A DNA stretch of 62,518 bases. Origin: Natronomonas aquatica (lineage in GTDB: Archaea; Halobacteriota; Halobacteria; Halobacteriales; Haloarculaceae). The stretch spans positions 1 to 62,518 of the forward strand of contig NZ_JAHLKM010000017.1 in the NCBI RefSeq assembly GCF_024449025.1, read 5' to 3'. Below, piece after piece: positions 1 through 7,608 of the stretch. Made by a program: the position numbers and the translations under genes. The notes below the pieces were generated by a model. That model had not been told where the DNA came from and searched no databases. It was given only the letters and a program-made list of their open reading frames with translations. Positions within the stretch are counted from its first letter, which is position 1. Each line of letters begins with the position of its first letter.

Positions 1-1068
1 AAGAACCAAGCGTGCTGGAAAGATTTGAACGCCCAATCAAGTCAGGCAATCGTCGAAGAATTGGCTGGCGCTTTCCACTCCTGGTTCGAACAAGACGACC
101 CAGACGCTAACCCGCCGGGCTACCGGAAAGACGGAGACGAACGACCGCGTAGCACTGTCACCTTCAAAGAAGATGGCTTCAAACTCGACCCCAACCACCA
201 GCAGGTCCGACTGTCGAAAGGCAAGAACCTGAAAGACGGGTGGGCTGATTTTATCCTCTGTGAGTATGAAACAGGCCCAGACGCTGATCTGACCGACGTT
301 GAAGAGGTCCAGCAGGTCCGTGCTGTCTGGAACGGACAGCAGTGGGAATTGCATTTCGTCTGTAAGGTTGCCATCGATGCAGCCGACCGATCTGGTGAGA
401 AGACAGCAGGTGTCGATCTCGGGATCTGCAACACGGCGGCTGTCTCTGTTGGTGAGGAGACACTGCTGTATCCGGGCAATGCGTTGAAAGAAGACGCCCA
501 CTACTTCCGGCAGGTTGAATACGACACGGAAGGCGAGAACGGCCCCAGCAACCATGCTGAGTGGGCTCGAGACAAGAAATCCCGGAGGCAAGATCACTTC
601 CTGCACGCCCTCTCGAAAGATATTGTTGAGCAGTGTGCAGACCGTGCTGTTGGAACGATTGCAGTCGGTCACCCGAAGAACATCCGCGGGGATGAAGACT
701 GGGGCAGGCACGGAAACAAGCGCCTCCATGACTGGGCGTTCGAAACCCTGCTCAGTCACATTGAGTACAAGGCAGAAGAACGCGGAATTGACGTAGAGCG
801 GGTTGATGAATACGAGTTGGCTACGTCGATAACGTGTTGTGAGTGTGGCATGAAAGCCGATTCAAACCGTGTTGAGCGAGGGTTGTACGTCTGCGAAGAG
901 TGTGGCTTGGTTGCGAATAGCGACTGTAATGCGGCTGAAAACATGCGAACGACGGTAACTCCGAGTCCTGCAACGGATAGGAGTAACGGCTGTCTGGCCC
1001 AGCCATCGGTCCGCCTGTTCGATAAACAGACGGGGAGAGTCGCCCCACAAGAGCAGGTACGACCGTAG
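1..1068 (+). CDS. tnpB: IS200/IS605-type TnpB, 5' truncated by window edge
   Basis: RNA-guided endonuclease-like TnpB of an IS1341-type element. The frame is open to base 1, and the reading through the first bases (KNQACWKDLNAQ) looks like an ordinary TnpB N-terminal segment, so the TTG at 25 is not the true start. The C-terminal half shows the first RuvC Asp (VDLGIC), a four-Cys zinc finger (CCECG, CEECG) and the last Asp (NSDCNAAEN). The position where the second RuvC Glu is normally seen reads AVGHPKNIR, so the canonical Glu is not visible there. A hairpin right end follows at 1109. No tnpA is present in the window. The family call is firm; activity is doubtful. Confidence 0.85.
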   Translation, partial: KNQACWKDLNAQSSQAIVEELAGAFHSWFEQDDPDANPPGYRKDGDERPRSTVTFKEDGFKLDPNHQQVRLSKGKNLKDGWADFILCEYETGPDADLTDVEEVQQVRAVWNGQQWELHFVCKVAIDAADRSGEKTAGVDLGICNTAAVSVGEETLLYPGNALKEDAHYFRQVEYDTEGENGPSNHAEWARDKKSRRQDHFLHALSKDIVEQCADRAVGTIAVGHPKNIRGDEDWGRHGNKRLHDWAFETLLSHIEYKAEERGIDVERVDEYELATSITCCECGMKADSNRVERGLYVCEECGLVANSDCNAAENMRTTVTPSPATDRSNGCLAQPSVRLFDKQTGRVAPQEQVRP

Positions 1069-1108
1069 ACCAGCAAATATCCCAACGCTTGCAGTGCGGT
1101 TCGGGAAG

Positions 1109-1135
1109 CCGCGTCCTTCAGGACGCGGAGGAGGT
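1109..1135. repeat. Right-end hairpin of the tnpB element
   Basis: A perfect 8-bp stem, CCGCGTCC (1109-1116) and GGACGCGG (1121-1128), with a TTCA loop is followed by AGGAGGTCA. This layout is typical of the right end and guide-RNA scaffold of haloarchaeal IS1341-type elements. The Fic reading frame resumes immediately afterwards, so this marks the insertion junction. Confidence 0.75.
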
Positions 1136-1137
1136 CA

Positions 1138-1601
1138 CCTGCTCTCGATGCCGAGGACTTTAAACTCCGGAATACCAAGTTTCTCCGAGGAAACACGGAA
1201 TACGAACAGACCGGGAACGAGTCACTCGAGAACCTCCGGCACCAGATCTGGGCGACTCGGAACGGGGACCTCCGGCGCGTCCTCTATCAGTTCCCGATGA
1301 AGTGGCCCCTCGAAGAGCAGTGTGCCGGCTGGATGCACGCGGTTGTCGGCAAACACTTTTTCCTGATGCGAACCACCGGACAGCCGTTGCGCTACTCCGA
1401 CGACTCTTAGCTGAGAACAGTATCGAGTACGCCGACTGGTCACTAAGTCGACTGCGGGAAGCCCGAAAGGAGTCACACACTGTTCGCCGTGAGATCGAGA
1501 CGATTCGGCTGGACACGCTCTATCGAAAAGACGAACTCTACGATGTTTGGGTGCGGTTTTTCGATGACGAACTTCGGGTCGTCAACGCAGAAGAACAGTA
1601 A
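1138..1601 (+). pseudogene. Fic/Doc-family gene, 5' end lost to IS insertion and frameshifted
   Basis: Two frames together encode the C-terminal part of a Fic-fold protein. Frame 1 runs from the IS right end (DAEDFKLRNTKFLRGN) to VVGKHFF. The frame then changes at the T-run 1357-1361, and the next frame continues PDANHRTAVALLRRLL to the stop at 1599. Joined, this gives HFFPDANHRT, matching the Fic motif HxFxxAN(x)R that binds ATP and carries the catalytic His. The break fits loss of one base. The 5' part is missing because the tnpB element ends directly against the frame. Fic/Doc proteins AMPylate or phosphorylate targets and are often toxins; this copy should be inactive. Confidence 0.7.
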
Positions 1602-1700
1602 CTATTCGTCGTCGGATTCGTCGGCCAGCACGGCATACAGGTCCGCGTTTTCCTCGACATCGCGGTCCATCTCGCGTTGCGCCTCCCAGTTCACCGGCAT
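1602..1700 (-). CDS. Small acidic ORF, 32 aa
   Basis: ATG at 1700, stop at 1602; the product begins MPVNWEAQREMDRDVEEN and ends DESDDE. It converges on the Fic pseudogene with no gap. A TATA-like stretch (minus strand CTATATCG, around 1710-1735) lies upstream. It has the acidic, helix-forming composition of small haloarchaeal proteins. Function is unknown and it could be a remnant. Confidence 0.3.
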   Translation of the reverse strand: MPVNWEAQREMDRDVEENADLYAVLADESDDE

Positions 1701-1739
1701 ACTACTACGTCTATAATGAATCGATATAGACCTTTCGCG

Positions 1740-1808
1740 TCACTCTAAATCGAGTTCGTCATCGACACGCCTGTACCGAACGACCTTCTGGGTCGGTGTT
1801 CTCGCCAT
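1740..1808 (-). CDS. Very small ORF, 22 aa
   Basis: ATG at 1808 reads MARTPTQKVVRYRRVDDELDLE and stops at 1740, 39 bases before the next small ORF on the same strand. A basic N-terminus with an acidic tail resembles the N-terminal piece of small haloarchaeal DNA-binding or antitoxin proteins. It may be a decayed fragment. The remaining sequence from 1809 to 2075 shows no supportable gene. Confidence 0.2.
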   Translation of the reverse strand: MARTPTQKVVRYRRVDDELDLE

Positions 1809-2075
1809 TCAACAGCCGGGCTACTGCGGCCCGCGATACCGACAACGTATGTGACTGTATCACTAGTTGACACTACCGGCGCCCGATCAAAAAACCGAGC
1901 CGGTTGCGAATCGGGCCGCCGCAATCTAGCGGTTGTGGAAGATCGTGTCGGCTTCCTTCCTGCCCTTCTTTCCCGCCCTGAGTCGGAACACGTCCACAAT
2001 CCGACAAGGCGGTGAAAAACCGTCAATACAGAGCCGTTGCAAAGATATTTGCGCCTACAGCGCATATATTCGAGC

Positions 2076-2612
2076 ATGTCCGACTTTGGTCCAGAACCAG
2101 ACGAGGCTGCGCTCACCGAAGAACGCGAGGACTGGACAAACTCACAGGACACGCAAGAACGGATTCGGGCTGTGATCACGGGTCTCCAAGAGCCAGCGAC
2201 TGCCGCAACGATCGCAGAGCGGGCAGCGTGCTCACCAAACGCCGCCCGGAAGCATCTGGATGCATTCGTTACGCTCGGCGTTATTCGGAAGCGTGAGAAC
2301 AGCCGCGGAGCACGGTACGTCCGTAATGATGCGTATTTTCGCTGGCGACGAGCGAACGAACTCGCGGAGAATCACACGGTAGAGGAACTCCTCGACGCCG
2401 TTGCCGATTTAGAAACGCAGGCTGAGCAATTTCAACAGCAGTTCGATGCCCCAACGCCAGAGGATGTCGATCTCCCGGGAGAAGCAACGCATGCCGAACT
2501 GGAAGATCGGTTAGAGAGCCTCTCGATATGGCACTCGATTCGTGAATCGATCGATCGCCACAAAGAAGCCCTCCGAATTGCCCGGCGAGAAGACAGCCAA
2601 CTTCCGGCATAG
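2076..2612 (+). CDS. Winged-helix regulator (DUF7342-like), first gene of a two-gene module
   Basis: 178 aa. The N-terminal third is a helix-turn-helix: ERIRAVITGLQEPATAAT followed by AERAACSPNAARKHLDAF and a wing (IRKRENSRGARYV). The rest is a predicted helical region with heptad-like Glu/Leu spacing. The ATG at 2076 is preferred over upstream alternatives because the conserved sequence begins there and TATA-like CATATATTC lies just upstream. It resembles a haloarchaeal family often labelled DUF7342 (name recalled, not searched). A paralogue lies at 4812-5363. The next gene starts 2 bases after the stop, as in an antitoxin-toxin operon. Role as autoregulator is inferred. Confidence 0.65.
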   Translation: MSDFGPEPDEAALTEEREDWTNSQDTQERIRAVITGLQEPATAATIAERAACSPNAARKHLDAFVTLGVIRKRENSRGARYVRNDAYFRWRRANELAENHTVEELLDAVADLETQAEQFQQQFDAPTPEDVDLPGEATHAELEDRLESLSIWHSIRESIDRHKEALRIARREDSQLPA

Positions 2613-2614
2613 CG

Positions 2615-3046
2615 ATGTCCGGCTCTGTCGCTCCGGTTGACGACGCTGTGCTACGGAGCATCCGCGACCGAGTCCGAACGCATCCGGTGATCGACACCGT
2701 CACGGCCGAACGAACGGGCGGCCTGCTTTCGATGATCCAAGCAGCATGCGATCCCGACCGCTATCCGGCCCACATTACAGCGGCGAGACTCGAGATACGG
2801 TGGTATACAAACGATGACTACAATTTCCACTACATCGAGACGCATGCCGGCGGAACCTGGCAATGCCGTTGGGACCGCCATCCGAATCCCCATACGGAAC
2901 GGACACACTTTCACCCGCCACCCGACGCACGGTCAACAGACGCAATCGCGGACACGCCGCCCGAACAACATCCTGCCGCGATGCTCACCCGGACGCTTGC
3001 CAATATTCGAGACCGGATTGAGACACTTTGGAAAAACACCGAATGA
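2615..3046 (+). CDS. His-rich small protein, partner of winged-helix gene
   Basis: 143 aa, coupled to the preceding regulator by a 2-base gap. The centre carries CRWDRHPNPHTERTHFHPPP, a cluster of Arg, Asp and spaced His that parallels the RYDN-H-HxH core of TumE-like toxins. A short helical tail (AAMLTRTLANIRDRIETL) follows. I recall similar haloarchaeal hypothetical proteins beside winged-helix genes. A toxin or nuclease role is inference from layout and the histidine cluster; no characterised homologue is recognised. Confidence 0.55.
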   Translation: MSGSVAPVDDAVLRSIRDRVRTHPVIDTVTAERTGGLLSMIQAACDPDRYPAHITAARLEIRWYTNDDYNFHYIETHAGGTWQCRWDRHPNPHTERTHFHPPPDARSTDAIADTPPEQHPAAMLTRTLANIRDRIETLWKNTE

Positions 3047-3079
3047 TATCCTCCCTGGCGTGAACGCTGAGTTCTCCCG

Positions 3080-3496
3080 CTAGGCACTCGCAGGGGCGCT
3101 ATCGGCGTCGTCGCGATCGATGAGCGGGTAGTCAATGTGAACCTCGATTCGATCGAACGGGACGACGGGTTGGATCGCGCCGCTGGGGCCGCCCGCTTCG
3201 AGGGTGAGGATACCCAGCACTTCGAGCTGTTTTAGATCCGAGTGGACATCCGACACGTCGCGATCAACGAGGCGGGCCGCCTCACGCATACTTTCGGGGG
3301 ACCCCTCTGCGATCGCTCGGATGAGCTCAAGCCGGAGTGGGGTGAGACTGTCGACGAAGTCGTTGTAGGTTCCGAACTGGAGCGTCGCTTTCCCATCTCG
3401 GCTGTCGAGATCGTCGGCGTCGGCATCTTGGACGAACTGGAGCGCGTCTTGGCGGAGCTGGTCTCGGTCGCCAACGGTGATGTGGAGCGTGGTCAT
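3080..3496 (-). CDS. TumA-like HTH antitoxin (HVO_A0114 family)
   Basis: 138 aa, ATG at 3496. A winged helix in the middle (LRLELIRAIAEGSPESMREAA, then DVSDVHSDLKQLEVLGIL) is followed by a C-terminal strand pair ending PFDRIEVHIDYPL. This matches the HVO_A0114 family of putative DNA-binding proteins, the usual antitoxin partner of TumE-family proteins. It lies 33 bases downstream of a TumE-like gene on the same strand, so the order is toxin then antitoxin. A second, homologous antitoxin is at 7965-8399. Confidence 0.75.
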   Translation of the reverse strand: MTTLHITVGDRDQLRQDALQFVQDADADDLDSRDGKATLQFGTYNDFVDSLTPLRLELIRAIAEGSPESMREAARLVDRDVSDVHSDLKQLEVLGILTLEAGGPSGAIQPVVPFDRIEVHIDYPLIDRDDADSAPASA

Positions 3497-3529
3497 TGTC
3501 AGGATATCGGTGGGTCGGGTGGTGTTCGA

Positions 3530-3847
3530 TCAGTGTGGTCGGGGCGGGGCGCCGCCAACGGCCTCCCAGTACTCGTCTGCGCTCGCCCAGAACTCGACGA
3601 GTCGGTCTTCCGTCCCGGGAAATTCGACATCGGCCCTGTCACCGGCTGCGGTGTGGTGTTCGTGGCCCTTCGTGTCCTCATGGGAGTTGTCGTACCGGAC
3701 GAGCGTAAGGTCATCGAGGGTGCCCAAGTGGAGCGTGTACTTCCAGCCCGAGGGGTATGTCTCGGTGTCAGCAGTCGGCCGAAGCACGACGTTCTCGACG
3801 AGGCCGGCCTCGACGTGCGTGTACTGGAAGAGCGGCTCCTGCGGCAT
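3530..3847 (-). CDS. tumE: TumE-family toxin (DUF6516-like)
   Basis: 105 aa, ATG at 3847. The core LVRYDNSHEDTKGHEHHT is the RYDN-(S)H...HxHH signature of TumE-family toxins, flanked by beta strands (YTLHLGTLDDLTLV). A TATA-like ACTTATGC lies about 30 bases upstream. TumE proteins are putative ribonuclease-like toxins neutralised by a DNA-binding TumA. The antitoxin follows 33 bases downstream. The copy at 7670-7972 is a diverged paralogue, so the island carries two independent pairs. Confidence 0.75.
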   Translation of the reverse strand: MPQEPLFQYTHVEAGLVENVVLRPTADTETYPSGWKYTLHLGTLDDLTLVRYDNSHEDTKGHEHHTAAGDRADVEFPGTEDRLVEFWASADEYWEAVGGAPPRPH

Positions 3848-3904
3848 TCCCTACGTGTTGGGATGGCAGCCAACAGCATAAGTGTTGGGCGAGACTCCAA
3901 CAAG

Positions 3905-4040
3905 ACCCGAAAAGCACCCGGCTTTTTTCTGGCCGATGATTCTCGCGACGCACCGAGATCGGCGTATCCCTCGTAGCCACACGAACACCAGAACACGTCG
4001 CCGTTTCGACCCGCATCAAGCAGTGCGGCAAGTACACGAA
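3905..4040 (-). pseudogene. tnpB C-terminal zinc-finger fragment
   Basis: The minus strand reads GRNGDVFWCSCGYEGYADLGASR, the second half of a TnpB zinc finger plus the last RuvC region, then degenerates. The same segment occurs at 15949-16240 and the two share the boundary near CGTTTCGACCCGCA. No start, RuvC core or element ends are visible. It is a relic of a tnpB type different from the one at position 1. Confidence 0.55.
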
Positions 4041-4303
4041 AGAAGATTTTCTTGAAATCCTCTCTCGTATCGTCTTCGATCAGAAGTTCACAAATACGAG
4101 TGGCAAGACGCTCCAACTGGATCGTCAAGAACAAGTCGATATCACGTCCACTGCTCGGAGTCCTCTCGCAGAGATAGCAGGCAGAGTACCTTGGGGCTTG
4201 ACACCGAGGCGGTTCACGTTATCTCCACGATAATATTATCGTACGTATAACCATCAACCGCCGCTCTGAGCTTGAGTGGCTCACCCCGATCTCACTTGGC
4301 GGT
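4041..4303. other. Non-coding spacer
   Basis: I see no convincing gene here. The minus strand stays open to 4134 and joins the tnpB relic, but the extra sequence (ICELLIEDDTREDFKKIFF) has no recognisable family. An AT-rich stretch around 4225-4250 (GATAATATTATCG) is palindromic. Confidence 0.4.
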
Positions 4304-4792
4304 CTAGACTGGCCATGTCGGGAGCGAGGGGGTGCCATCGTCCCAGCGGATCGAATCGACTGCTGATGGAAGTTGCTGGATGCGGGCCTCGAGCACGGAG
4401 AGTGGATGCGCATCGAGAACGGTCGCCGGATACCGATCGACGGGCGTGTCTTCGTAATTAAGCTGGATATGACAGGGGCCGAGATCATCGTGATCCGCAT
4501 CCCGATGAAAGCCGAGCATGAAGTGCCGCTTCGGTTCGATCCAGTTGATGCGGTAGTATTCGTAGTCCACACCGGCAGGATACCAGAAGCGGACGTCCAC
4601 CCGTGCGTTCTCACCGTCATACGATTGACCCAGGAACGTTGTCGGTACGATATCTGCAATCACGTACCGAGGTCGTCGTCGAGAAGGGCGGTACCGAACC
4701 TCTTCACACCCAGCCTGCTTCGTCAATCGGTCGCGAATATCTCGGAGAAGGGTACGCTGTGTATACCGGTCACGCCCAGCGAGGAAAATCAT
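4304..4792 (-). CDS. His-rich small protein, partner of winged-helix gene
   Basis: 162 aa from ATG 4792; a TTG start at 4834 overlapping the upstream gene is possible. The centre shows FMLGFHRDADHDDLGPCHIQ, an Arg-Asp-His cluster laid out like the one in the gene at 2615-3046, followed by a helical tail. It sits 19 bases after the winged-helix gene at 4812-5363. The repeated pairing supports a two-gene functional unit of toxin-antitoxin type. No catalytic activity is known to me. Confidence 0.5.
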   Translation of the reverse strand: MIFLAGRDRYTQRTLLRDIRDRLTKQAGCEEVRYRPSRRRPRYVIADIVPTTFLGQSYDGENARVDVRFWYPAGVDYEYYRINWIEPKRHFMLGFHRDADHDDLGPCHIQLNYEDTPVDRYPATVLDAHPLSVLEARIQQLPSAVDSIRWDDGTPSLPTWPV

Positions 4793-4811
4793 GATGCGAG
4801 TGAGATAACGG

Positions 4812-5363
4812 TTAGCTCCTAGCGCGGTCGGCAACGTTCGTCAGCTGTTCACGGGCAGCTTCGACATCCGAGTAGAGTTTCAACGCATGTTTGATGAGCC
4901 GACGATCCGCCTCGTTTTCTTGCCAGAATGCAATCACGTCCCGGCGTTCGCGGATCTCGACACTTGAGAGATCACTATCAGCAAGTGACTGTTCGAGCTC
5001 CTCCCACGTCTCGACCTCGTAGGTGTTTTGCCATGTCTCGATCTCGTCGGTGATCGCCGCAAGTTCGTCACGAAGCTCCTCGCGCGTGTTCTCCTCGATG
5101 AGCGTTCGGATCTCGTCGAAAAGCAACCGCGTATAATCCGGCTGATAGAGCGTTGTCTCGCCCGCCTCGACACGGCGAAGCTGTCCCTGCGTGACGAGTT
5201 CTTGCAGTTCCTCGTTGGTCGTACTCCACGCGGCATCGGCCTGGTCGCTGATCCAATTGATTGATCGCGGTTCCTGAAGCGTTTCAGCGACTGACCGGAT
5301 GCGTTCGCGAGCGCTCATTGACTCGGTCCACGACTCGATGCCGTCCCGTGAGGACTCGGACAT
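4812..5363 (-). CDS. Winged-helix regulator (DUF7342-like)
   Basis: 183 aa, ATG at 5363 (MSESSRDGIESWTESM). The helix-turn-helix spans roughly residues 17-75: ARERIRSVAETLQEPRSI, ISDQADAAWSTTNEELQEL, then a wing GQLRRVEAGETTLYQ. A long C-terminal helical part (EENTREELRDELAAITDEIE) follows. It is the paralogue of the gene at 2076 and has the same downstream partner arrangement. A longer ORF begins at 5426, but the conserved part starts at 5363 with TATA-like sequence upstream (around 5385-5405). Confidence 0.65.
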   Translation of the reverse strand: MSESSRDGIESWTESMSARERIRSVAETLQEPRSINWISDQADAAWSTTNEELQELVTQGQLRRVEAGETTLYQPDYTRLLFDEIRTLIEENTREELRDELAAITDEIETWQNTYEVETWEELEQSLADSDLSSVEIRERRDVIAFWQENEADRRLIKHALKLYSDVEAAREQLTNVADRARS

Positions 5364-5487
5364 ACTGGGCACCTCTTTCGATATCGTTCGCCCTCGATAC
5401 GCATATATGTTTGTACCTTCTTGCATAATTGAAAGATTATCGGGAACACGGTGTGAAACGACTCACGTACCAGTTCAGTGATCAGGG

Positions 5488-5838
5488 TCAAGAGTCGCCG
5501 CCGACGTCGGCAGTTGAGTGCTCGGCGGCAACTGTCTGCAACTGCTCGGCGAGGGCCTCAGCGTCGGGGGCCGACAACAAGGCAGTAACGTGACCGCTTG
5601 CGGTCGTCAACTGCAGCCCGATCGCATCCTCATACGGAGTGACTGAGATCTCGACCTCGGTCGTCGGCGAACTCGAGACCACGAAACTGCCACGCGTCGA
5701 GAGTGGCGTTGATTCCGAGGCAGTGTCAGTTACGAGGCTCCCGCCATCGGTACGAGGACCATTGGTCGAATCGAAAAGGCGCTTAAGGACGGCAGCCGCC
5801 GCTAACCACGGCGCACTGGAGGGCTCCTCGCTCGTCAT
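5488..5838 (-). CDS. Conserved haloarchaeal protein, copy A of three
   Basis: 116 aa. The family pattern is an Ala-rich helix (SSAPWLAAAAVLKRLFDST), the strand motif LSTRGSFVVSS, then PYEDAIGLQLTTASGHVTAL and a helical end (DAEALAEQLQTVAAEH). The pattern is kept in the copies at 11721 and 15272 while surrounding residues vary, so the proteins look under selection. The start ATG overlaps the stop of the upstream small ORF as ATGA. No domain is recognised and function is unknown. Confidence 0.6.
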   Translation of the reverse strand: MTSEEPSSAPWLAAAAVLKRLFDSTNGPRTDGGSLVTDTASESTPLSTRGSFVVSSSPTTEVEISVTPYEDAIGLQLTTASGHVTALLSAPDAEALAEQLQTVAAEHSTADVGGDS

Positions 5839-5963
5839 TGGGGCCCCTCCAGATCGAGTGATTTGGGCAGTTCTAGGACATCAACACTCAACGAGTCACA
5901 GTAGTTGGGCGATGACCGATACACAGACTGGGACGTCGGCGTTCGACGGAGTAAGACATTCAT
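5835..5963 (-). CDS. Small 42-aa protein coupled to the repeated gene, copy A
   Basis: ATG at 5963 gives MNVLLRRTPTSQSVYRSS and ends LPKSLDLEGPQ. The ATGA overlap with the following gene (5835-5838) occurs in all three copies, pointing to translational coupling. The pattern M(N/T)VLL..(T)P(T)S.(I)QSVYR...ESL(D/E)LE is kept between copies. A longer frame to 6101 is open but is out of phase with the other copies because of a one-base indel, so the internal ATG is chosen. Confidence 0.5.
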   Translation of the reverse strand: MNVLLRRTPTSQSVYRSSPNYCDSLSVDVLELPKSLDLEGPQ

Positions 5964-6153
5964 TGTACTGTCAATCGACGAGTGCTCGTCGGCACCCGCC
6001 GGACGGCCACGATGTGGAGAGCCACTAGAGCGACACGAGCCACTCACCGCAAGCTGGCAGCTACCCGACACCGGACCACGACTCAATCCAAAAAAATACA
6101 CGCTTAACCCGTGACCCAGCCTCTCGAACCGGTAGTCGCTGGATGGCTACCGT

Positions 6154-6624
6154 TCACTCTATATCGCCGGCAGGGGGTTCCTCAAATTCAAGCGCCTCTC
6201 GGACGGGAGCCGGAAGCGATGGTCGTGGCGCCGTTTCATGCCGGCGAGTCTTTGCTGACTTGGTCGTCTCTTCGTAGACTGCGCGAGCAACCGGCACACC
6301 GCGAAGGAAGTTGTGCTCATACAGCACTTCGACGCCGCGCTCAGTTGGCCCCCAAAATCGCGACGGCAGATCACGTGTCGATTCGTTCGGCTCATGTACG
6401 TACACGTCCACGAGCCCGGCCTCTTGGAGCGTCTCAAGCTGGTCGAGAATCGCTCCGTCGTTTTTTTCGATCATATAGGCGAGTTCGGCCAGCGACGCAA
6501 GGTGCTGCGGGTGGCCCAACAGACACTGGACGATCAGATGGCGGGTTTCTTGGGAGAGCAATGCTCGCATTTCGCGTTGCTCGGCGAATGGATCCTCAAA
6601 GGCGTCGCCCGCCGTATGGCTCAT
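6154..6624 (-). CDS. Winged-helix transcriptional regulator
   Basis: 156 aa, ATG at 6624. A winged helix occupies about residues 20-85: LLSQETRHLIVQCLLGHPQH, LAELAYMIEKNDGAILDQLE, and wing AGLVDVYVHEP. The fold is that of ArsR/MarR-like haloarchaeal regulators, with a charged tail. It is divergent from the gene at 6738; the 113-bp gap holds a TATA box for each. It is a likely local regulator of the divergent gene, by position only. Confidence 0.6.
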   Translation of the reverse strand: MSHTAGDAFEDPFAEQREMRALLSQETRHLIVQCLLGHPQHLASLAELAYMIEKNDGAILDQLETLQEAGLVDVYVHEPNESTRDLPSRFWGPTERGVEVLYEHNFLRGVPVARAVYEETTKSAKTRRHETAPRPSLPAPVREALEFEEPPAGDIE

Positions 6625-6737
6625 AGTGAATTATATCATGGCACGGCATATAATGTTTTGGTGTAACTAAGTGAGTAATTTGCAAATTGGCTAAGTCAAT
6701 CGAAAAGCGTATTACTGAGTTGGTCGTGGGTCGTTGT
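6625..6737. promoter_or_regulatory. Divergent promoter region
   Basis: On the minus strand CATTATATG (about 6650-6658) lies 26 bases or so upstream of the ATG at 6624. On the plus strand GCGTATTACT (about 6704-6714) lies about 28 bases upstream of the ATG at 6738. Both spacings fit haloarchaeal leaderless transcription. Confidence 0.5.
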
Positions 6738-7517
6738 ATGCCAGTCCCGTCTGTACCGCCGAACGCCGGCCAGATTATGCGAGCGGTTCGTCGCGCACTT
6801 CGCGAGGTTGAGATCAATCCGGCAGAGGCGATGGATATTCTTTCGTGGGCTCACGAAGAACTCCCAGCGATCTACGAACGCGATCAGACGGCGTATCTCG
6901 TCTTGGGCAGCTATCGGTCCCCCTATATCCGACGGGTTCGATCAGTGAGCGACCGACTCAATCGCCGCTATGGGACCTATGCGTTTTTGATCGGTGATTT
7001 AGGTGATATCGGGATCCCGCGAATACCAGAATTCCGAGTGAAATTCCACCTCACAGCAGCGCTCGCTGACTATGTTGCGAGTGTTATTGAACAGGACGCC
7101 GGCGGCGAAATTAATGAATTAGGAAAACTGTCCGAGACCGAATATTTCAGCAAAGCGTATGTTCTCCCGCGAGGTTACCACTGGGAAACGGAGCCCAAGC
7201 TGCAGGAGAAAGAAGATGTCTTCCTTGCAGCGGCCCAAATCGAGACGGCGACCGACGTTGATGAGGAGACAAAACAGTCCGAACTCACAGCGCTTGTCGA
7301 CCGGGCGAGTGCCACTGGGATCGAGGTGACTGTCGAGGAACTCACAGCGTGGCTGGCCGAACAGAAGCCGGAGGTCCCGTCCTACAGTTGGGTCCAGTTG
7401 AACGATTTCCGGCTTTTCGAACTGCAAGATCGGTGTTATCCGTGGCTGACGACAGATGAGTTATTAGAACAAACTGACGAGTTACCGGGACCTCCGCGAC
7501 CGAAATGGGAGCAGTGA
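6738..7517 (+). CDS. Putative TIR/deoxyribosyltransferase-like fold protein
   Basis: 259 aa, ATG at 6738; an ORF start at 6687 lies upstream of the likely promoter. After an N-terminal helical part the middle looks like a Rossmann-like alpha/beta unit: strand AYLVLGSYRSPYIRR, helix RVRSVSDRLNRRYG, strand AFLIGDL, then ADYVASVIEQDAGGEINELG. The last segment resembles the strand plus helix of nucleoside 2-deoxyribosyltransferase and TIR-like domains, where a Glu before ELG is catalytic. A helical C-terminal region with conserved-looking Trp residues follows. The gene stands alone on its strand, divergent from a regulator. NAD or nucleotide hydrolysis is inference; it could also be an unrelated Rossmann protein. 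Confidence 0.45.
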   Translation: MPVPSVPPNAGQIMRAVRRALREVEINPAEAMDILSWAHEELPAIYERDQTAYLVLGSYRSPYIRRVRSVSDRLNRRYGTYAFLIGDLGDIGIPRIPEFRVKFHLTAALADYVASVIEQDAGGEINELGKLSETEYFSKAYVLPRGYHWETEPKLQEKEDVFLAAAQIETATDVDEETKQSELTALVDRASATGIEVTVEELTAWLAEQKPEVPSYSWVQLNDFRLFELQDRCYPWLTTDELLEQTDELPGPPRPKWEQ

Positions 7518-7608
7518 CTGAGACGACAGGAGAAATCGCCCGGCTACAGTTTAAATACGATGGCCAGCATATGGAGTAGTTGGTATCCCACGCCACAATC
7601 GATTTGAT

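Larger units (their letters stand above)
5480..6146. repeat. Copy A of a three-copy duplicated unit
   Basis: This segment is homologous to 11553-12346 and 15109-15938. It contains the two overlapping minus-strand ORFs at 5488-5838 and 5835-5963, a 5' leader and the promoter region. Unlike copies B and C it lacks the 3' extension with the GGCCCCTCGGCGAGGGGCC palindrome. Ends are set by eye. Confidence 0.7.

Noticed and set aside
1745-2179. 144-aa minus-strand ORF
   Set aside because: It overlaps the winged-helix gene start and has random-looking composition; only tiny ORFs at its end look sensible.
3242-3976. 244-aa plus-strand ORF opposite the TumE/TumA pair
   Set aside because: It is the antisense shadow of two recognisable genes and has no family features.
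3499-4134. 211-aa minus-strand ORF joining TumE region to tnpB relic
   Set aside because: It is out of frame with TumE; only the CSCGYEGYADLG part is meaningful.
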